This document shows, piece by piece, positions 47,363 to 60,477 of a stretch of DNA of 64,000 nucleotides; the stretch's first letter is position 1, and every line of letters starts with the position of its first letter. The notes beneath the pieces are model-generated. The model did no database searches, had not been told where the DNA came from, and was given only the letters and a program-made list of their open reading frames with translations. Source of the DNA: Areca catechu (taxonomy: Eukaryota > Streptophyta > Magnoliopsida > Arecales > Arecaceae); the NCBI GenBank assembly GCA_021397845.1, contig CM038044.1:61975851-62039850 (forward strand), written 5' to 3'. The position numbers and the translations under genes were made by a program.

Positions 47363-48945
47363 TGATGGGGGACGGGATTAGGATAGGATCGTCGGTGAGC
47401 TGAGAAGTCAACGAAGATTAGGGTATCCTATTTTCCAATTTTTTTTATTTTTTTATGGTGGTGCGAAGGAAAAATAGAGATGGAGGGTAGAAAAATTGGA
47501 CTCTAGAACTTGGAACTTATATTCACAGAGAGACATCTCACCTCTAGGACATCTCACCCATCCCACTACATGTAGCCTAGGGCATCCCATCCATCTCACT
47601 ACATGCGAAGCCTAGGGCATCCCACCCAAATCGTTACCTGGGGCCATAAAGAAAAATCCCTAAAACCATAGAGGGGATTCGACGGGGAAAGGGCATAACT
47701 AAGGTCTCACACCCCTCGATGCTCGAAAGCGAAGGACTAGGATCTCTCACCCCTCCACGCTCGAAAATGAAGGACTAGGGTCTCTCACCCCTCGATGCCT
47801 GAAGGTGAAGGACAGACGTGCCTCTCACCCTCCCCATATGGGGTGAACAAAAAGAAAAACTCTTTTCTAAAAACTCACTTGATTAACCAAACTATTTTTT
47901 TTACAAAGGACTGAGGGTGGTATTTATAGACCTGTCCAACTCTCATTTGAATTTGAATACAAGATAAAAAGATATAGATGATTCAAATTCAAATACAAGA
48001 TAGGATATGATAAGCCTATCCATATCTCAATCCTAACCAACCAAATCCTAATTCAAATTTTAAATAAAAGATAAATCCCAAACTAATTTATTGAAATCTA
48101 TGCTACTCCGGGATCGGTGCTGCTTCGAGATTAGTGCTGCTTTGAGATCAGTGCTGCTTCAAGATCAGTGCTGCTCTGAGATCCCCATCATTCCCCTGAG
48201 GTGGGGAAAACTTGACTCCATCGAGTTTGGATCAACAAGAACTCTAGTGAACCGCATCCAATCAAAAGAGGCTTCGATGTTTCTCCAACTTTGTGAGGTT
48301 TGACATTCACAACCTTAAGATGGCCCCTTTCATGAAAGACTCATTTACTGATTTCAGTCACAAACTGCTCATTTCCAGACTTTTCATATTTCATTGATCT
48401 CCCAGCCTTCTGCACATCAGATCTTAAAATCTGTTGCTAAAGAGGTCCAGAGATCCAGAGATTAACCTGCACTATAGAAACCAATGAAATAGCAGAGCCT
48501 GTAAGTGAGGGAGGGCTTGATAGCTTGTCTTTGGATTTGCCGAATATGTTGAAGGAGAGGCTGAGAGAATTTTCAAAATCAGGCTATTAGCAGGCTTAAC
48601 TGAATGGCCAACTCCATGAAAGAGCATGGGAGCATCGAGTTTTCTTGCTTTAAGAAATGTGCAGATCCCTGAAGTCGGTAGCAACGGGGGGGATCACATT
48701 CACGTTCTTGTAATCCCTCCCCTTTTCTTCATGAAACCAGAATAGGGGAGGATCGGAGGTCGCAGACGCTGGAGGGGTGGTCGACGGTCCAGAGCTTGAT
48801 GGACTCATCCTATGAGGTGATGAGGAAGGAGTCACGGGGGACAGGGTTCTAGTCTGTGTTGTCGACATGGATGGGAGCAGCGGTCGACGGTGGAAGGGAG
48901 GCTATCCGGTGGAGGTGCCAATCAGATCTGGACTAGGGTAGTTCT
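47363..48945 (-). repeat. 5' LTR of the small element, truncated
   Basis: Direct counterpart of 44495-46092, including the TATA (minus strand, about 47921-47931), the 38-bp and 17-bp repeats and the WD40 fragment. It ends abruptly at ACTAGGGTAGTTCTG, where a fragment of a different LTR follows. Confidence 0.85.
48753..48868 (-). pseudogene. captured PEX7-like WD40 fragment (right LTR copy)
   Basis: The same frame reads NPVPRDSFLITS, a TAG in place of Trp, then DESIKLWTVDHPSSVCDL. It is diverged from the left copy at several codons; SIKLW and SSV are closer here to the expected PEX7 pattern, so the two copies have decayed independently. Confidence 0.6.
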
Positions 48946-49133
48946 GTAGTCTCACCATTATGATCTCCATCATAATCCTAATTCCATTGCCCTAACCTAT
49001 GAGGTTTATCATAGTCTTTATAAGATGCAGTAGTATGATGAATCAAAAGATGCCTTTTAATAATATCATACATAAGTTGGAAGATCATAGAAATGCCCTT
49101 ACAATGATTGGCTTTTAGGGCACCATTCTTTCA
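48946..49133 (-). repeat. fragment of a P-family LTR (first ~190 bp in sense)
   Basis: Matches the right end of the LTR at 53767-56067 (from TCTCATCATTATAACTCCAT onward) and ends exactly at the LTR terminus: in sense TGAAAGAATGGTGCCCTAAA. On its right the pol sequence of element P starts in the middle of RNase H, without a PPT. Confidence 0.75.
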
Positions 49134-51720
49134 TCATCTATATTTGATTAAAAACTAGAATCTGTATACCCTTTTAGTTTCAACTCTAATCTACCATATA
49201 TTAGAAAAATATCTTTAGTCTTTCTTTGGTACTTAAGAATGTTTTTCATAGCTTTCCAATGATCCTCCCCTGGATGAGTCGAGAACCTGCTTCTTTTGCC
49301 CAAGGCATAAGTAACATCAGGCCTGGTACATAACATGGCATATATAATTGATCCTACACCAAAGCATATTGAATCATACTCATCCTCTCTCTCTCTTCTG
49401 GTGCCTTAGGAGACATCTTTTTGGGGAGATGCATGCCTTGACTCATGGGCAAGTAACCTCTCTTACTTCCCTCCATATTGAATCTCTTCAATACTAAGTA
49501 AATGTATCTAGATATGGATAAGCCAAGCATCCTCTTAGATCTATCTTTATAGATCTTTATATCCAGTATATAGATTGCCTCTTCCAAATCCTTTATGAAA
49601 AATGCTTTGATAGCCAAGACTCGACTAATTGCAATATTGGTATATCATTCCTAATGATGAGTATATCATCAACATACAAAACCAAGAAAACAAGGGCACT
49701 CCCACATATCTTCTTATACACATATGGTTCATCCACATTCTTGATGAAACCAAACTCTTTGATCATCTCATCAAAGTAGTTGTTCCAACTCCTCAATGCT
49801 TGCTTCAATCCATAAATGGATTTCTTAAGCCTACATACTTGGTTTGGTCTTTCACTTAAGACAAATCTCTCTTATTGTGACATATAGACTTCTTCCTCAA
49901 GATATCCAATAAAAAAAGTAGTCTTTACATCCATTTACCATATCTCATAGTCATAGTATGCAGCTATGGTAAGCAATATCTGAATGGACTTCGGCATTGC
50001 TTTAGTGAAAAGGTTTCATCATAGTCAATACCAGTATTTTTCTAAAACCTATTACCACCAGCCTGGCCTTGTAGGTTTCTACTTGACCATCTACTCCTAT
50101 ATTCTTCTTGAAGACCCATTTACACCCGATTGGGTTTACTCTCTCAGGTGGATCAACAAATGTCCAAACTTTATTAGAGTACATGGAGTCCATCTCGGAT
50201 TTCATGTCTTCTAGCCATTTGTTAGAGTTTCTACTCGTGAACGCTTCCATATAGGTCATAAGATTTCATCCTATATGATACTGGCTTTATTGTCATTCCT
50301 ACTGACAAACCCATAACTGAGAGGTGCACTTTGCACTCTCTCTAACCTATGGAAAGGAGGTGTGTGTTGTGGTTGTCCCTGAACCTTAGGAACATCTGAT
50401 TAAGAAATTACTTCAAGTGTAAGTTGAACTTCTTTAAGTTTAAATAACCTCCCACTACCCCTTCTTGGATAAATTCCTTTCCTAAGAATGTGGCATGCCT
50501 ATTGACAAAGACCTTTTGCTCAGTAGAGTGATAGAAAAGGTATCCCATACCTTTTTTAGGATATCCTACAAACCTGCACTTATCAACCCTAGCACTTAGC
50601 TTATATCCAAAATTATTCTTGACATAAGTAGGGCAACCCCAAATCTTAAAATATATAAGACTTGGCCTTTTCCCTTTCCATATTTGATATGGAGTGCTTT
50701 TAACTACCTTTGATGGTACCCTGTTCAGTATATAGGTAGCAGTCTCTAGGGCATAACTCTAGAAGGATACTGGAAGATCCATGAAGCACATCATGGACCG
50801 TACCATGTCCAACAAGGTATAATTCCTCCTTTCTTCTACACCATTTAATCGTGGTGTGTATGTAGGGGTCCATTCAGAGAGAATACCTTTGTCTTTAAGA
50901 TGATCGAGAAATTCACTAAACAAGTATTCTCCTTCTTGATCAAATTGAAGGATTTTAATACTATGCCTAGTTTGTTTCTCAACTGTACTTTGATACTCTT
51001 TGAATTTATCAAAAGCTTTAGACTTGTGTTTCATAAGATACACATATTCGAACCTTGATAAATCATTAGTAAAACTGATGAAATAAGAGTATCCTTCTCT
51101 AGTTTGGGTTGTCATAAGACCATATACATCTGTGTGTACTAGACCTAATAACTTACTTACCCTTTTTCCATGTCCAATGAATGGACACTTGGTCATCTTA
51201 CCCATGAGATAGGATTCACAAGTTCCTAATGACTCATAATCAAAAGGTTCAAAGAAATTATCTTTGTACAACTTATTTATCTTAGATTCATTGATATGAC
51301 CTAAATGGAAATGCCAGAGATAAATGACATTCAACATCATTTCTCTTTCTTTTCTTATTCTTAACAAGCATAATCTAATCATTGAGTGACAAAATCAAAA
51401 GATCATTAGAAAATGTACCACAACTAAGAAACTTTTTTGGAAAGAAAATCAAGCACCCATGACTCATTAAATTTATTTCATAATCTTCTTTCAATAACAA
51501 AGGTACATAAATAATATTTTTTATAATGTTGGATACATAATAACAATCTTTTAATTCAAGAATATTGTTGGATGGCAATAATAACATATAGATGCCAACA
51601 GCTTCAGCTTGAATGGGTTCACCACTCATGTCAAACAGCTCGAAGTCACCCTTTTTCAAGTTTCTAGGTCTCTATAACCCTTGTAATGACTTGCAGATAT
51701 AAGACCCACATGCAGTTCCA
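49134..51720 (-). pseudogene. element P: copia protease end, integrase, RT and truncated RNase H
   Basis: Minus-strand pieces in copia order. A decayed protease region near 51720 has GTACGSYIC where DTGCGSHIC-like sequence is expected. LKDCYYVSNIIKNIIYVPLL follows (51659-51375). Integrase (51382-50759) has HLGHINESKINKLY, a zinc region with one Cys changed to Tyr (CESYLMGK), VHTDVYG, FDQEGEY and GVEERRNYTLLDMVRSM. The RT start is WTFVDPPERVNPIGCKWVFK (50259-50002); LVLYVDDILIIRND has the YVDD codons at 49665-49676; then TRPDVTYALG and GYTDSSF follow. RNase H stops just after GYTDSSF, where an LTR end is attached. Frames are broken in at least five places. Confidence 0.88.
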
Positions 51721-51768
51721 ATACCCATGTATTAGAAACTGAAGAACTCGATGACAGGTTTGTTTGTA

Positions 51769-53750
51769 TTATGTACAAACCTTTAGATGCTCCACCAGCA
51801 CATGCTTCAGACTTGCAAGATACAACTTGCAATTCTTCTTCCTTTGCCCTTGCTTCCCACAGTAATAGTAGGTCCCGTCAATAGAGGGCTTCTTCTCCTT
51901 CTTCCTCTTCTGGAAGCTACTCTTAGGGTTCCTCTTCTTCTTTGAACCCTTCTTCATTGCTTGCTTCTTCTTTCCATCAACCAAAAGAAGTTGAACCTTA
52001 TTACCTTTGAAGTGGCTCTCTGCTATCTTGCACATATTCAGTAGCTTAGGTAATGACATATTTAGTTTGTTTATGTAGTAATTCATGACAAACTATGAGA
52101 AGAAATGTGGGAGTAACTACAGGATTAAGTCTTCATTAAGCTCTCTATCCATCACAAACCCTAGTTGACCTAATCGAGTGAACAAGTAAATCATTTTGAG
52201 GACATGTGCCTAAATGGAAGAGCCCTCACTCATGCATGCTCAGAACAACTGCTTCGAAGTTTCATATCAAGCAGTCTAACTATGCTCTCTATAAAGCTCT
52301 TTAAGATTGAGCAATATGGACTGAGATTCCATTTTCTCATGTTATCTCTAAACTTGTTGCTCATAGAGGCCAACATGATGCACTTGATAGTCAAGCTATC
52401 ATTCAGCTACATTTTATATATAGCCTTTTCCTCCTCGGTAGCATCCTTGCCTACTAGATCTAGGTCTAGAGAATCGAGGATATAGGCAAGCTTTTCCTGA
52501 GCTAATACAATCCTCAAGTTCTTCAACCTGTCAATATAATTTAGACTGGTCAACTTGTTGGCATCCAAGATGCCTACAATAAAAGAGTAAAATCCATAAT
52601 ATAAAATCTACATTAAATAAAGAACAACTATAAGTAGACAACTCATGATGATATTTATAATTAGACAATGAATTTTTAATCTAATTGTGTCTCCCACTAT
52701 TTTCTTCGAATACCATAATCCTTAACTATCTAGTTTCTTTAGTGGGGTTGAGATCCCAATTCCTTATAAATGCCTGGGTTTCCATAACAAATATTTATAA
52801 GTTTAAGGTTAGGAAATTTTTTTCCAATTGCATCCCTTGCAATTTTCAATATAACACTTGCCTCTAAGAGACTTATAGACTTGTATTTGTACAACAAACC
52901 ATAATATCTTTGTTTAGTCTGACCTTTCATTTTATATAGTCATGATTGAATAATGTCACCCTTGAGTTTGCTTAATAAAGTAACATTATCAAGCATAATA
53001 CAAAAAATGCACCATATCAAATTTTATATGAAACCCTAATTAGTAAGCCTTGAGTTTACTCAACAAACCTACTACAGTTTTGATACAAATTTGGCTTAGC
53101 ATGAAGGCAAATTGTAGTGTGTTAAAATCAATTGCATTTCCAATTCTAAGATCTAAATTAATCAAATTGGCTAGGTAAGTGGAAGAGATGTGGGAGTCCC
53201 CCCGTTCTTGCCTTAGACACCAAATAATTTTGGCTAGGTAAGTAATAGAACCAATTAAAAACCACATTATCTTTACCTTCCCAGAAACACTTTCCTTCAA
53301 CACCAATTCATCAATCAAACCCTAAAAAGGATTTGCATCAAGATTTTATATAACACTACGACTAAATAAAACTCTTAGGAGGACTTTGGTGGTCTCAAAC
53401 ACATCATAATTAACCATGCCAATATGATACATATTCTAGCAAATAAGCATATTATCCCTAATATGCATAACCATAGCATGATTAAAATAATAATCCATTC
53501 ACCTCACTTGTTCATGGGATAAGGCCACAGCGCACCCCAACACATCATAGGAGACCCCTAGTGAATGGAAAGAGAGGGCCTCTAAACTCTACTTACCTCC
53601 TATGACCGGACGGCCATTGTGATTAATCCAATCTGAAATAGTTACTAGGAACATAACATATCACATATAAAATATGAACTAATCATGCAAGAGTCATAGC
53701 AAAGCAAGCAATTACCACTAAAATGACTACTAATTACATGCATCAAGATT
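51769..53750 (-). pseudogene. element P: gag and leader, decayed
   Basis: The open piece 52086-51769 has a basic stretch and a degenerate zinc knuckle (YYYCGKQGQRKKNCK, with the first Cys and the His replaced). Upstream (52100-52560) Gag-like words can be followed only in short frames. 52560-53750 shows no convincing protein; an open piece at 53318-53040 has no recognisable motif and is probably leader sequence. Confidence 0.65.
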
Positions 53751-53762
53751 GCTTTGATACCA
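53751..53762 (-). other. primer-binding site of element P (one change)
   Basis: The minus strand reads TGGTATCAAAGC, the tRNA-iMet PBS with G changed to A, 4 bp from the LTR start at 53767. Confidence 0.75.
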
Positions 53763-53766
53763 CTCT

Positions 53767-56067
53767 TGGATTTCGAGCTAATGCAGCAGAAGACTGAGTT
53801 TTCAAATTTTCATTATTGAAATCCTAATCGATCAAAATCCTAGTCCAAAGAATCACTTGACTATGATAACTAATAAATCATAATTTAGCATTATAGAAGA
53901 ATATCTGGAGTGCTATACTCAATTTTCACAAGGCACATAATTGTATAGTCTCTAGAGATGATCCACACAGGAACCGAACAAAGGAAGCACTCTTACCAAG
54001 CTTGCTTATTTGACTAGGACTCTTCTCGACAACCTTTCTTCCTTTTACTTTGCTAGAATCCCTACCCTCCTGTAGGGCACTCAGAAACATCTCTAAATTT
54101 GATTATCCTTCCTATATCTCTTCCTAGGGTTTTGTCATAAAATGACAAGTCTTGTCTTAAAAGGACAAGCCTTGTCTTAAAAGAGACCTTTGTCCTAAGG
54201 CAAGGAAGAGAAAATAGAAAGGACTTCTTTCAGATGTTTTTGGATACATTGGCAATAGATTATTGAATCCTATTTATAAAGAGTGAGGGGGCACCTGATA
54301 AGCCTTTTCCTCGACCCTTGATCTAATTATCCAATGATCAGATAGGAAGGAGTCTCTTGGATAAAAAGACTTATCCTAATATGCCATATCATGCACCAAG
54401 AGACATATATGTGTCTCTTTGATTTTTCAAGCATTTCTTACACTTGCCACATGTCAAATAATTGGTCAAAATAAAGCTAAGGGGCATGGGAATTGAATGG
54501 ATGTATCGGAGAACCAGAAGCCTTCAAGTAAAAGGACTTTTAGATTTTTAAATCTATGCCAAATATGAAGGGACGCATCCCTTCATTGTGCATGCCATAA
54601 TTCATGCCAATTCCCTTCCTATTGATCGATCAAATCAAAATTAGATGGGTGTGGAGATGAGGGAGAATATCCTAAACTTTATCTAGAAAAAGGTGCCAAA
54701 AGTCCAACTTAACTTGGACTCTTCCATAATTCAAAGATAAAGCCCAATAAAATCTAGATAAAATCAGATAATTGCTGCCCCAGTTAGGACTCAACCCAAT
54801 CTAAGTTCCACTTAAATTGGATAGCCCAAATAGCAAGCTAATTGACCCAATCTAATTGGGTTAGGAGTTGGGCTAGCCAACATATGCTAGCATGTTAATT
54901 AGCTAGTCAATTAGGATCCTATGTCCCTAATAAAAATCCAATTGACTTCCTTGGCCAATTCCCTAGCGTGTGTGACCCTTTGGGCTCTATATCTAGCTAG
55001 AAGTAGGTCTAGGTATAAGCTATTTTGATCCAATCAAAACTGATTGACCTAATTAGGTCAAATCGAGTTGACCCAAGTTAGCCAATTCAAACTAATTTCC
55101 AAATTTACTCATAAATCAATCCAATTTGATTCATAAAAATCTACAAGACATGATTGACATCTAGCAAAGTGCCATGCCAACTTGAAAGATGAAAAATTTG
55201 ATTGAAATTACAAAAATATCCTTCAATTGAAAGTTACCATACAATTCAATCCTTCTATCTCTTTTTATCCTGAATAAGTGATGGGTATGGAAAATTGTCA
55301 AACCCTAGTACTTAATCCTTTTGAATCTTAATTCAATAATAAAAACAAGATTGATAAAAGATTAGAAATCCTATCTAATATCATCCTACTTTGATTAAAG
55401 ACTTCCTGAATCATCAATCAAAGAGACTACATGGGATAAGTCCTCCTCTTACTACGAGTGATTGATTCCTTGTTGATCCACTCATATCCTTCATTCATAA
55501 TCCACCATATCCAAGAATACCCTGCACATGACTCTTTGTGATGAATAAGTATAAACCAAAACATGGCTTTTTATGTATAAGAAACCATGATGATTTCATG
55601 TCTAAGGATCACTTGAACAACTCCCACTATGAGAATCATTTTTTTGACAAGTAGTAAGACCCCATAAGATGTTCTCAAGGCAAATCAGTTGAGTAAACTT
55701 ATATCCTAATAACACCCATATCCTTGTATTAGTATTTCTATATAAGTGGCTATGAGACGAAGCACCCTCTCCATCGAGCATATATAGGATGCGCTAGTCT
55801 TTCCAAAAATATCGATCCCCGAATCGAAGATCCAATGACTAGGAATATTTTTAGATTAGGATTTATAAAAACTTAGGTCTCATCATTATAACTCCATCTT
55901 AATCCTAATTCCATTGCCCTAACCTATGGGGTTCATAATAATCTTGATAAGATGCAGCAGTATGATGAATCAATAATTACCTTTTATTAATAAATAATAT
56001 CATACATAAGTTGAAAGATTATAGAAATGCCTGTACAAAGATTGGCTTTTAAGGCACAATTTTTTCA
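53767..56067 (-). repeat. 5' LTR of element P (~2.3 kb)
   Basis: In sense it starts TGAAAAAATTGTGCCTTAAA (56067 leftwards) and ends GCTCGAAATCCA next to the PBS. Its last ~950 bp (53767-54720) are homologous to 60478-61422, and its first ~700 bp to 61423-62109, which is in opposite orientation. No gene is recognised in it. Confidence 0.75.
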
Positions 56068-57150
56068 ATACTCAATCAAATTAAGTCAATTAGTAGTCCA
56101 TTTATTAATTAATCCTTCTATAATTAATTAATAATTAATTAATTATTAATTTATAATATTTATGCAATTTAATTATTTATCATATTTATAATTTTGTCAT
56201 AAATGATTCTTAATCATTAATCAACCATCATGATCAGTCAAAAAATTCTATTGTATCTGATCCCAAATGTTTGAATACTAAGTCGGTAGCTCAAGAACCA
56301 ATTCCTGAACTAATCGATGCAACCATCTAGTAATGATGCCCAATGTCCAGATAAGTTGAATGTTTGTGAAGCAACATTCAAAAACCCAGGCATATAGTTT
56401 TCATATAATTCATCCCTTTGATCCTAATGCCTAAAATGATTTCAGAGTTAACTGCCAACTCTGAATAATGCCTCAAAATATGTCTCAACTTGCTAAATCC
56501 TATGACTCCTCACAAGGATTGCCTTGACCAAGGTCTTACTAAATTGAAACATGATAGAGCATTTTCTTCAATAGCTTGGAGTGGTCAATCCCATGTTGAC
56601 TTATCACTGACTTACAAGTACTTTACTATACCTAGTAACCTTTCATCACTGAATTAGAAATTTATGTAGTATGGCACCTAAGAATAATGAGTTGCTAGCA
56701 AGTTACCATGATAATCTCAGGTCAAAGGGATACTTATATCCATATCCTTCTATAAGATACTCTTGATATCAGAGTACTCAACAAAGTTGGTCATATGCAG
56801 TGCAATGTACACCTATACTTACCTGCATGTCAAACTAGTGTCTCCACATTCCTTGGTTATGAGGACAACCAATCCATAAGGCGTACAACAATCTATGCTC
56901 AATAAGCATTGTCGTCCTAGGTAACAATGCATCATTTGGTTTTGAACATATTAAAAAACAACTTGATAAATCATCCTTTATTAAATTAAAGTAGTTCTAA
57001 GAATTTCATCTCAAAAGTATCCAAAGGAAGATGCAGAAAAAGATGAATTATCAAAAATAACTTTTACTTCATTAATAATTTATGTACAAATTATAAAGAG
57101 CTCAACTATCTACAACCTAGATGATTAGTTGTATGACACATTTTCTAACA
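56068..57150 (-). repeat. fragment of the 3' LTR of element Q (first ~1.08 kb in sense)
   Basis: In sense it starts TGTTAGAAAATGTGTCATAC at 57150, directly after a PPT. Words such as AGTTGGCAGTTAACTCTGA and the GGATATGGATATAAGTATCC part match the plus-strand LTR at 4323 onward. It is cut on the left by the end of the P LTR. It includes an AT-rich ATTAATTAATT run at about 56108-56160. Confidence 0.65.
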
Positions 57151-60100
57151 ACTCCTACTTAGACTAGAGCCAATAGGAGTAGTATCAAATACCCATCTTT
57201 CACTTGTGGTCATCGAAGTCTTTGATTCCAAGGGTTTTAGTAAATTAGTCAGCCAATTTCTCCTTTCCATCGATCTTCTGAAGGTCAATGTCACCTTGAT
57301 CTACCATTTCCTAGAGAAAGCAGAAGCGACATTTACTTGGTTCATTGATGAACCTTTGGTTCCTTTGCTTGAGCTATGGCCCAAGTGCTATCATAATATA
57401 AAAAAACTGGGCCATCAATGGAAGGTGCCACTCCAAGCTCGGTGATGAACTTCTATAGCCAAACAGCTTCATTTATAGCACTGGATGCCACAATATGCTC
57501 TGCTTTACATATAGAATCGACCATATTCTATTGCTTAGAACTTTTTAAGCAGATAGCTCCTCCATTCAGAATAAAAGCATAATTCAATATACTCTTGTTG
57601 TCATCCCTAGATGACTGAAAACTTGAGTCAGTGTAACTAACTAGTTTCAAGTCAAAATCTCCATAAATGAGCCACTAGTCCTTAACTATTTCTTAAGTAC
57701 TTAAGGATGGTTTTTACAACCTTTCAATGGTTCTCACCTGGATCAAATTGGTCTCTACTTATTATTTCCAGTGAGTATGCCATAACTGGTTTTGTATATA
57801 TCATAGCGTACATAATAGATCCCTCTACTAAGGCATAAGGAATCCTACTCATATGCTCTCTATCTCTCTTGAGGACTTGTTAAACAATCCTTCTTAGAGA
57901 GATTAATTTCATGGCCTATTGGAAGATAGCCTTTCTTGGAATTTACCATGCTAAACTGCTTCAACACGGTCTCAATGTACGTTGACTAGGATAACCCTAG
58001 TAACCTTTTAGATCTATCCCTATAGATCTTCATCCTAAGGATGTAGAATATTTCTTTCAAGTCCTTCATGGAGCATATTGAAAAGATAGCCATACTTTTA
58101 TTCCATGCAATGTCGGAACATCATTTATGATTAAGAGAATGTCATCCACATACAAAATAAGAAATATTATAACTGAACCATTAGTCCATTTTTATATACA
58201 GGGCTCTTCTTCATTTCTAACGAAGCCATACATTCTGATCACTTTATCAAAATGCTTGTTCTAACTTTGAGATGCTTACTTCGATCCATAAATGGATCTT
58301 TGAAGCTTGCATGCCTTTGTTTCATCTGTGAATGTGAACCTTTCAGGCTATATAATATACACCTCTTCTTCCAACTCTCCATTTAGAAAAGCTATTTTCA
58401 CATCCATTTGCTAGATCTCAAATCAAAGTATTGCTGTTGTAAGCATAATCTGAATGGACTTGAGCATTACCATAGGTAAAAACATCTGGTCATAGTCAAT
58501 ACCATAATATTGACGATATTCCTTTGCAACCAGATGAGCTTTATAGGTCTCCACCTTCCCTATATGCCCCTTTTTCTTTAGAAAATCCATTTATATACCC
58601 TATAGGTTTTACCCCTTTAGGTAGATCAATGGGTGTCTATATATCGTTGACTTTCATGGACTCCATTTTAGAATTCATGGCTTTTAGCCATTTATCAGTC
58701 ATCTCTCTGCATCGTATCCATATAGGTGATCGAATCCTCATTATTTTTATCAAGTTCAATAGGATCTCCATCCTAGATCAGGAAACAATAGTATCTATCT
58801 GGCCGATGCAGTACTCTACTAGATCTCCTTAATTGTGCTTCTACCATGGACTTTGGGTTTGATTCAAGCAAATCCAGTTTTGAGGATTCAGTCATTGATA
58901 TCGATTCTTTTACTTGTCGAACTTCTTCAACTTCAACCTTAGAGGAATTAGTTCCTTCTCCAAGGAACTCCTTTTTCAAAAAGACTATCCTATTATTGAT
59001 GAGCACCTTTTGTTCATTAGTAAGGTGGAAGAAATAACCTTTAGTCTCTTTCGGGTATCCTATAAAAATATACTTGTTAGACCTTGGTCCGAGATTGTCT
59101 GTTTTTAAAAATTTGACATAAGCCAAGTACCCTAGACTCTTAGCAATGAGAGCACCAGTTTATGTCCTTCCATATCTCATATAGTATTTTGTCAATAGAC
59201 TTGTTTAGAACTTTATTTAACAAATAATAGGGTCATTCAAGAGCATATCCCCAAAAGGAGATCAGTAGACTAGCAAAGCCCATCATGGACATAATCATGT
59301 CTAGCAAAGTTTGATTCCTTCTTTTAGACACTCCATTTAATTAAGATGTCCCTAGAAATATCAATTAAGAGAGAATCCCATTCTCCTATAGATAAGTCAA
59401 AAACTCACTGGTAAGATATCTTTTATACAATCTGATCAAAGGGTTTTAATATACTTTCTGATTTATTTCTCTATCTCATAAAGTATCATCTAAACATTTC
59501 AAATGATTTAGATTTATGTCTCATAAGATAGTCATAACCAAACCTTAAAAGGTATCTATAAATGAAATGAAATATAAGTACCCATCCCTGGCACTAATGT
59601 TCATTTATCTGATACATCAGTATGTACTAGACTCGAAACCTCTGTGGTTCTTTCACCTTTTTCAATAAAAGGTGACTTGTCATCTCCCCAAGAAGGCAAG
59701 ATTCACATGTTGGTAATGATTCATAATCATTAACCTCAAGAAGACCTTCTTGTCTTAACCTATTTTCCTATTCATATTAATATGACCTAGCCTACAGTGC
59801 CAAGATAAGTATCACTTACGTTATCTATCCTAGGGTGTTTGCATAGTGTGTGCACTACATTAATAGGTTGTGATAGTACATAAATATCATTTTTTAGTTA
59901 TTCCATATTACAGTAACACCATTTATAATGATATTACAATAATTATCTTTTATTAATAAATGATAACCATTTTTGGCCAAAAGGCCTACGGAGATTATAT
60001 ACATTATAAAACTAAGATAATAGTGATAATCATCTAAATTAATGATACTAGTATCAAAAACAAGCTTGACTATTCCTAAAGCTAGAATCAAAATTGATCT

Positions 60101-60477
60101 TCCATCTCTAATATTTAGGAATCTCTTTCCCTCTTTGAATCTTCTACTGATCTAAAGTCCCTACAATGTATTACAAACATTAATAGGGCTTCCAGTTTCT
60201 AAAACCCAAGTAGTAGTATCACAAATGAAAAAATTACAGGGGTTATCATATAAGTACCTTGTCCAGCAACTGCTTGCTTGTTCATATTCTTCGTTGGCTT
60301 GTTCGAGTTTAGAGAGGCAATATAAAGAGGACAATTCTTCTTCAAGTGTCCATGCTTCTTACAGAAGAAGCACTCTACCTAACTTTGGTCTAACTTATTT
60401 TTCTTGGTAGCTCAACTAAGCACAATGCACCTTCCTTTTGTTTTACTTCTTCCCTTTTTTGGCATTGAATATGGTAA
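57151..60477 (-). pseudogene. element Q: copia gag-pol, heavily decayed
   Basis: From the PPT (57151-57161, AAGTAGGAGT in sense) rightwards, read in the minus direction: the RNase H end; RT with FLILYVDDILLIINDVPTL (YVDD codons at 58141-58152), followed by a frameshift; the integrase C-terminus GPRSNKYIFIGYPKETKGYF and LRRSSRVLHRPDRYYCF in the open piece 59126-58773; remnants of the integrase zinc region (CRLGHINMN near 59780); and a perfect Gag zinc knuckle CFFCKKHGHLKKNC at 60331-60372. The N-terminal gag and the PBS are absent: LTR sequence begins only about 100 bp beyond the knuckle. No part is functional. Confidence 0.85.

Larger units (their letters stand above)
44495..48945 (-). mobile_element. 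non-coding LTR retrotransposon (small, non-autonomous), right LTR truncated
   Basis: Two direct copies of a long sequence beginning TGATGGGGG (44495 and 47363) flank a short interior. The PBS next to the right copy (47347-47359) shows minus orientation. No gag or pol similarity is seen anywhere in it. The right copy stops at about 48945, where it is joined to a fragment of another LTR. It interrupts the telomere-like array in mid-unit on the left; the array is not recovered on the right, so DNA on that side was lost or rearranged. The element is probably mobilised by proteins of other elements. Confidence 0.8.

Noticed and set aside
53040..53318. 92-codon minus-strand ORF between gag remnant and LTR of element P
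   Set aside because: It has no recognisable motif and lies in the expected untranslated leader; not supported as a gene.
60225..60410. Plus-strand 61-codon ORF
   Set aside because: It is antisense to the Gag zinc knuckle CFFCKKHGHLKKNC of element Q.
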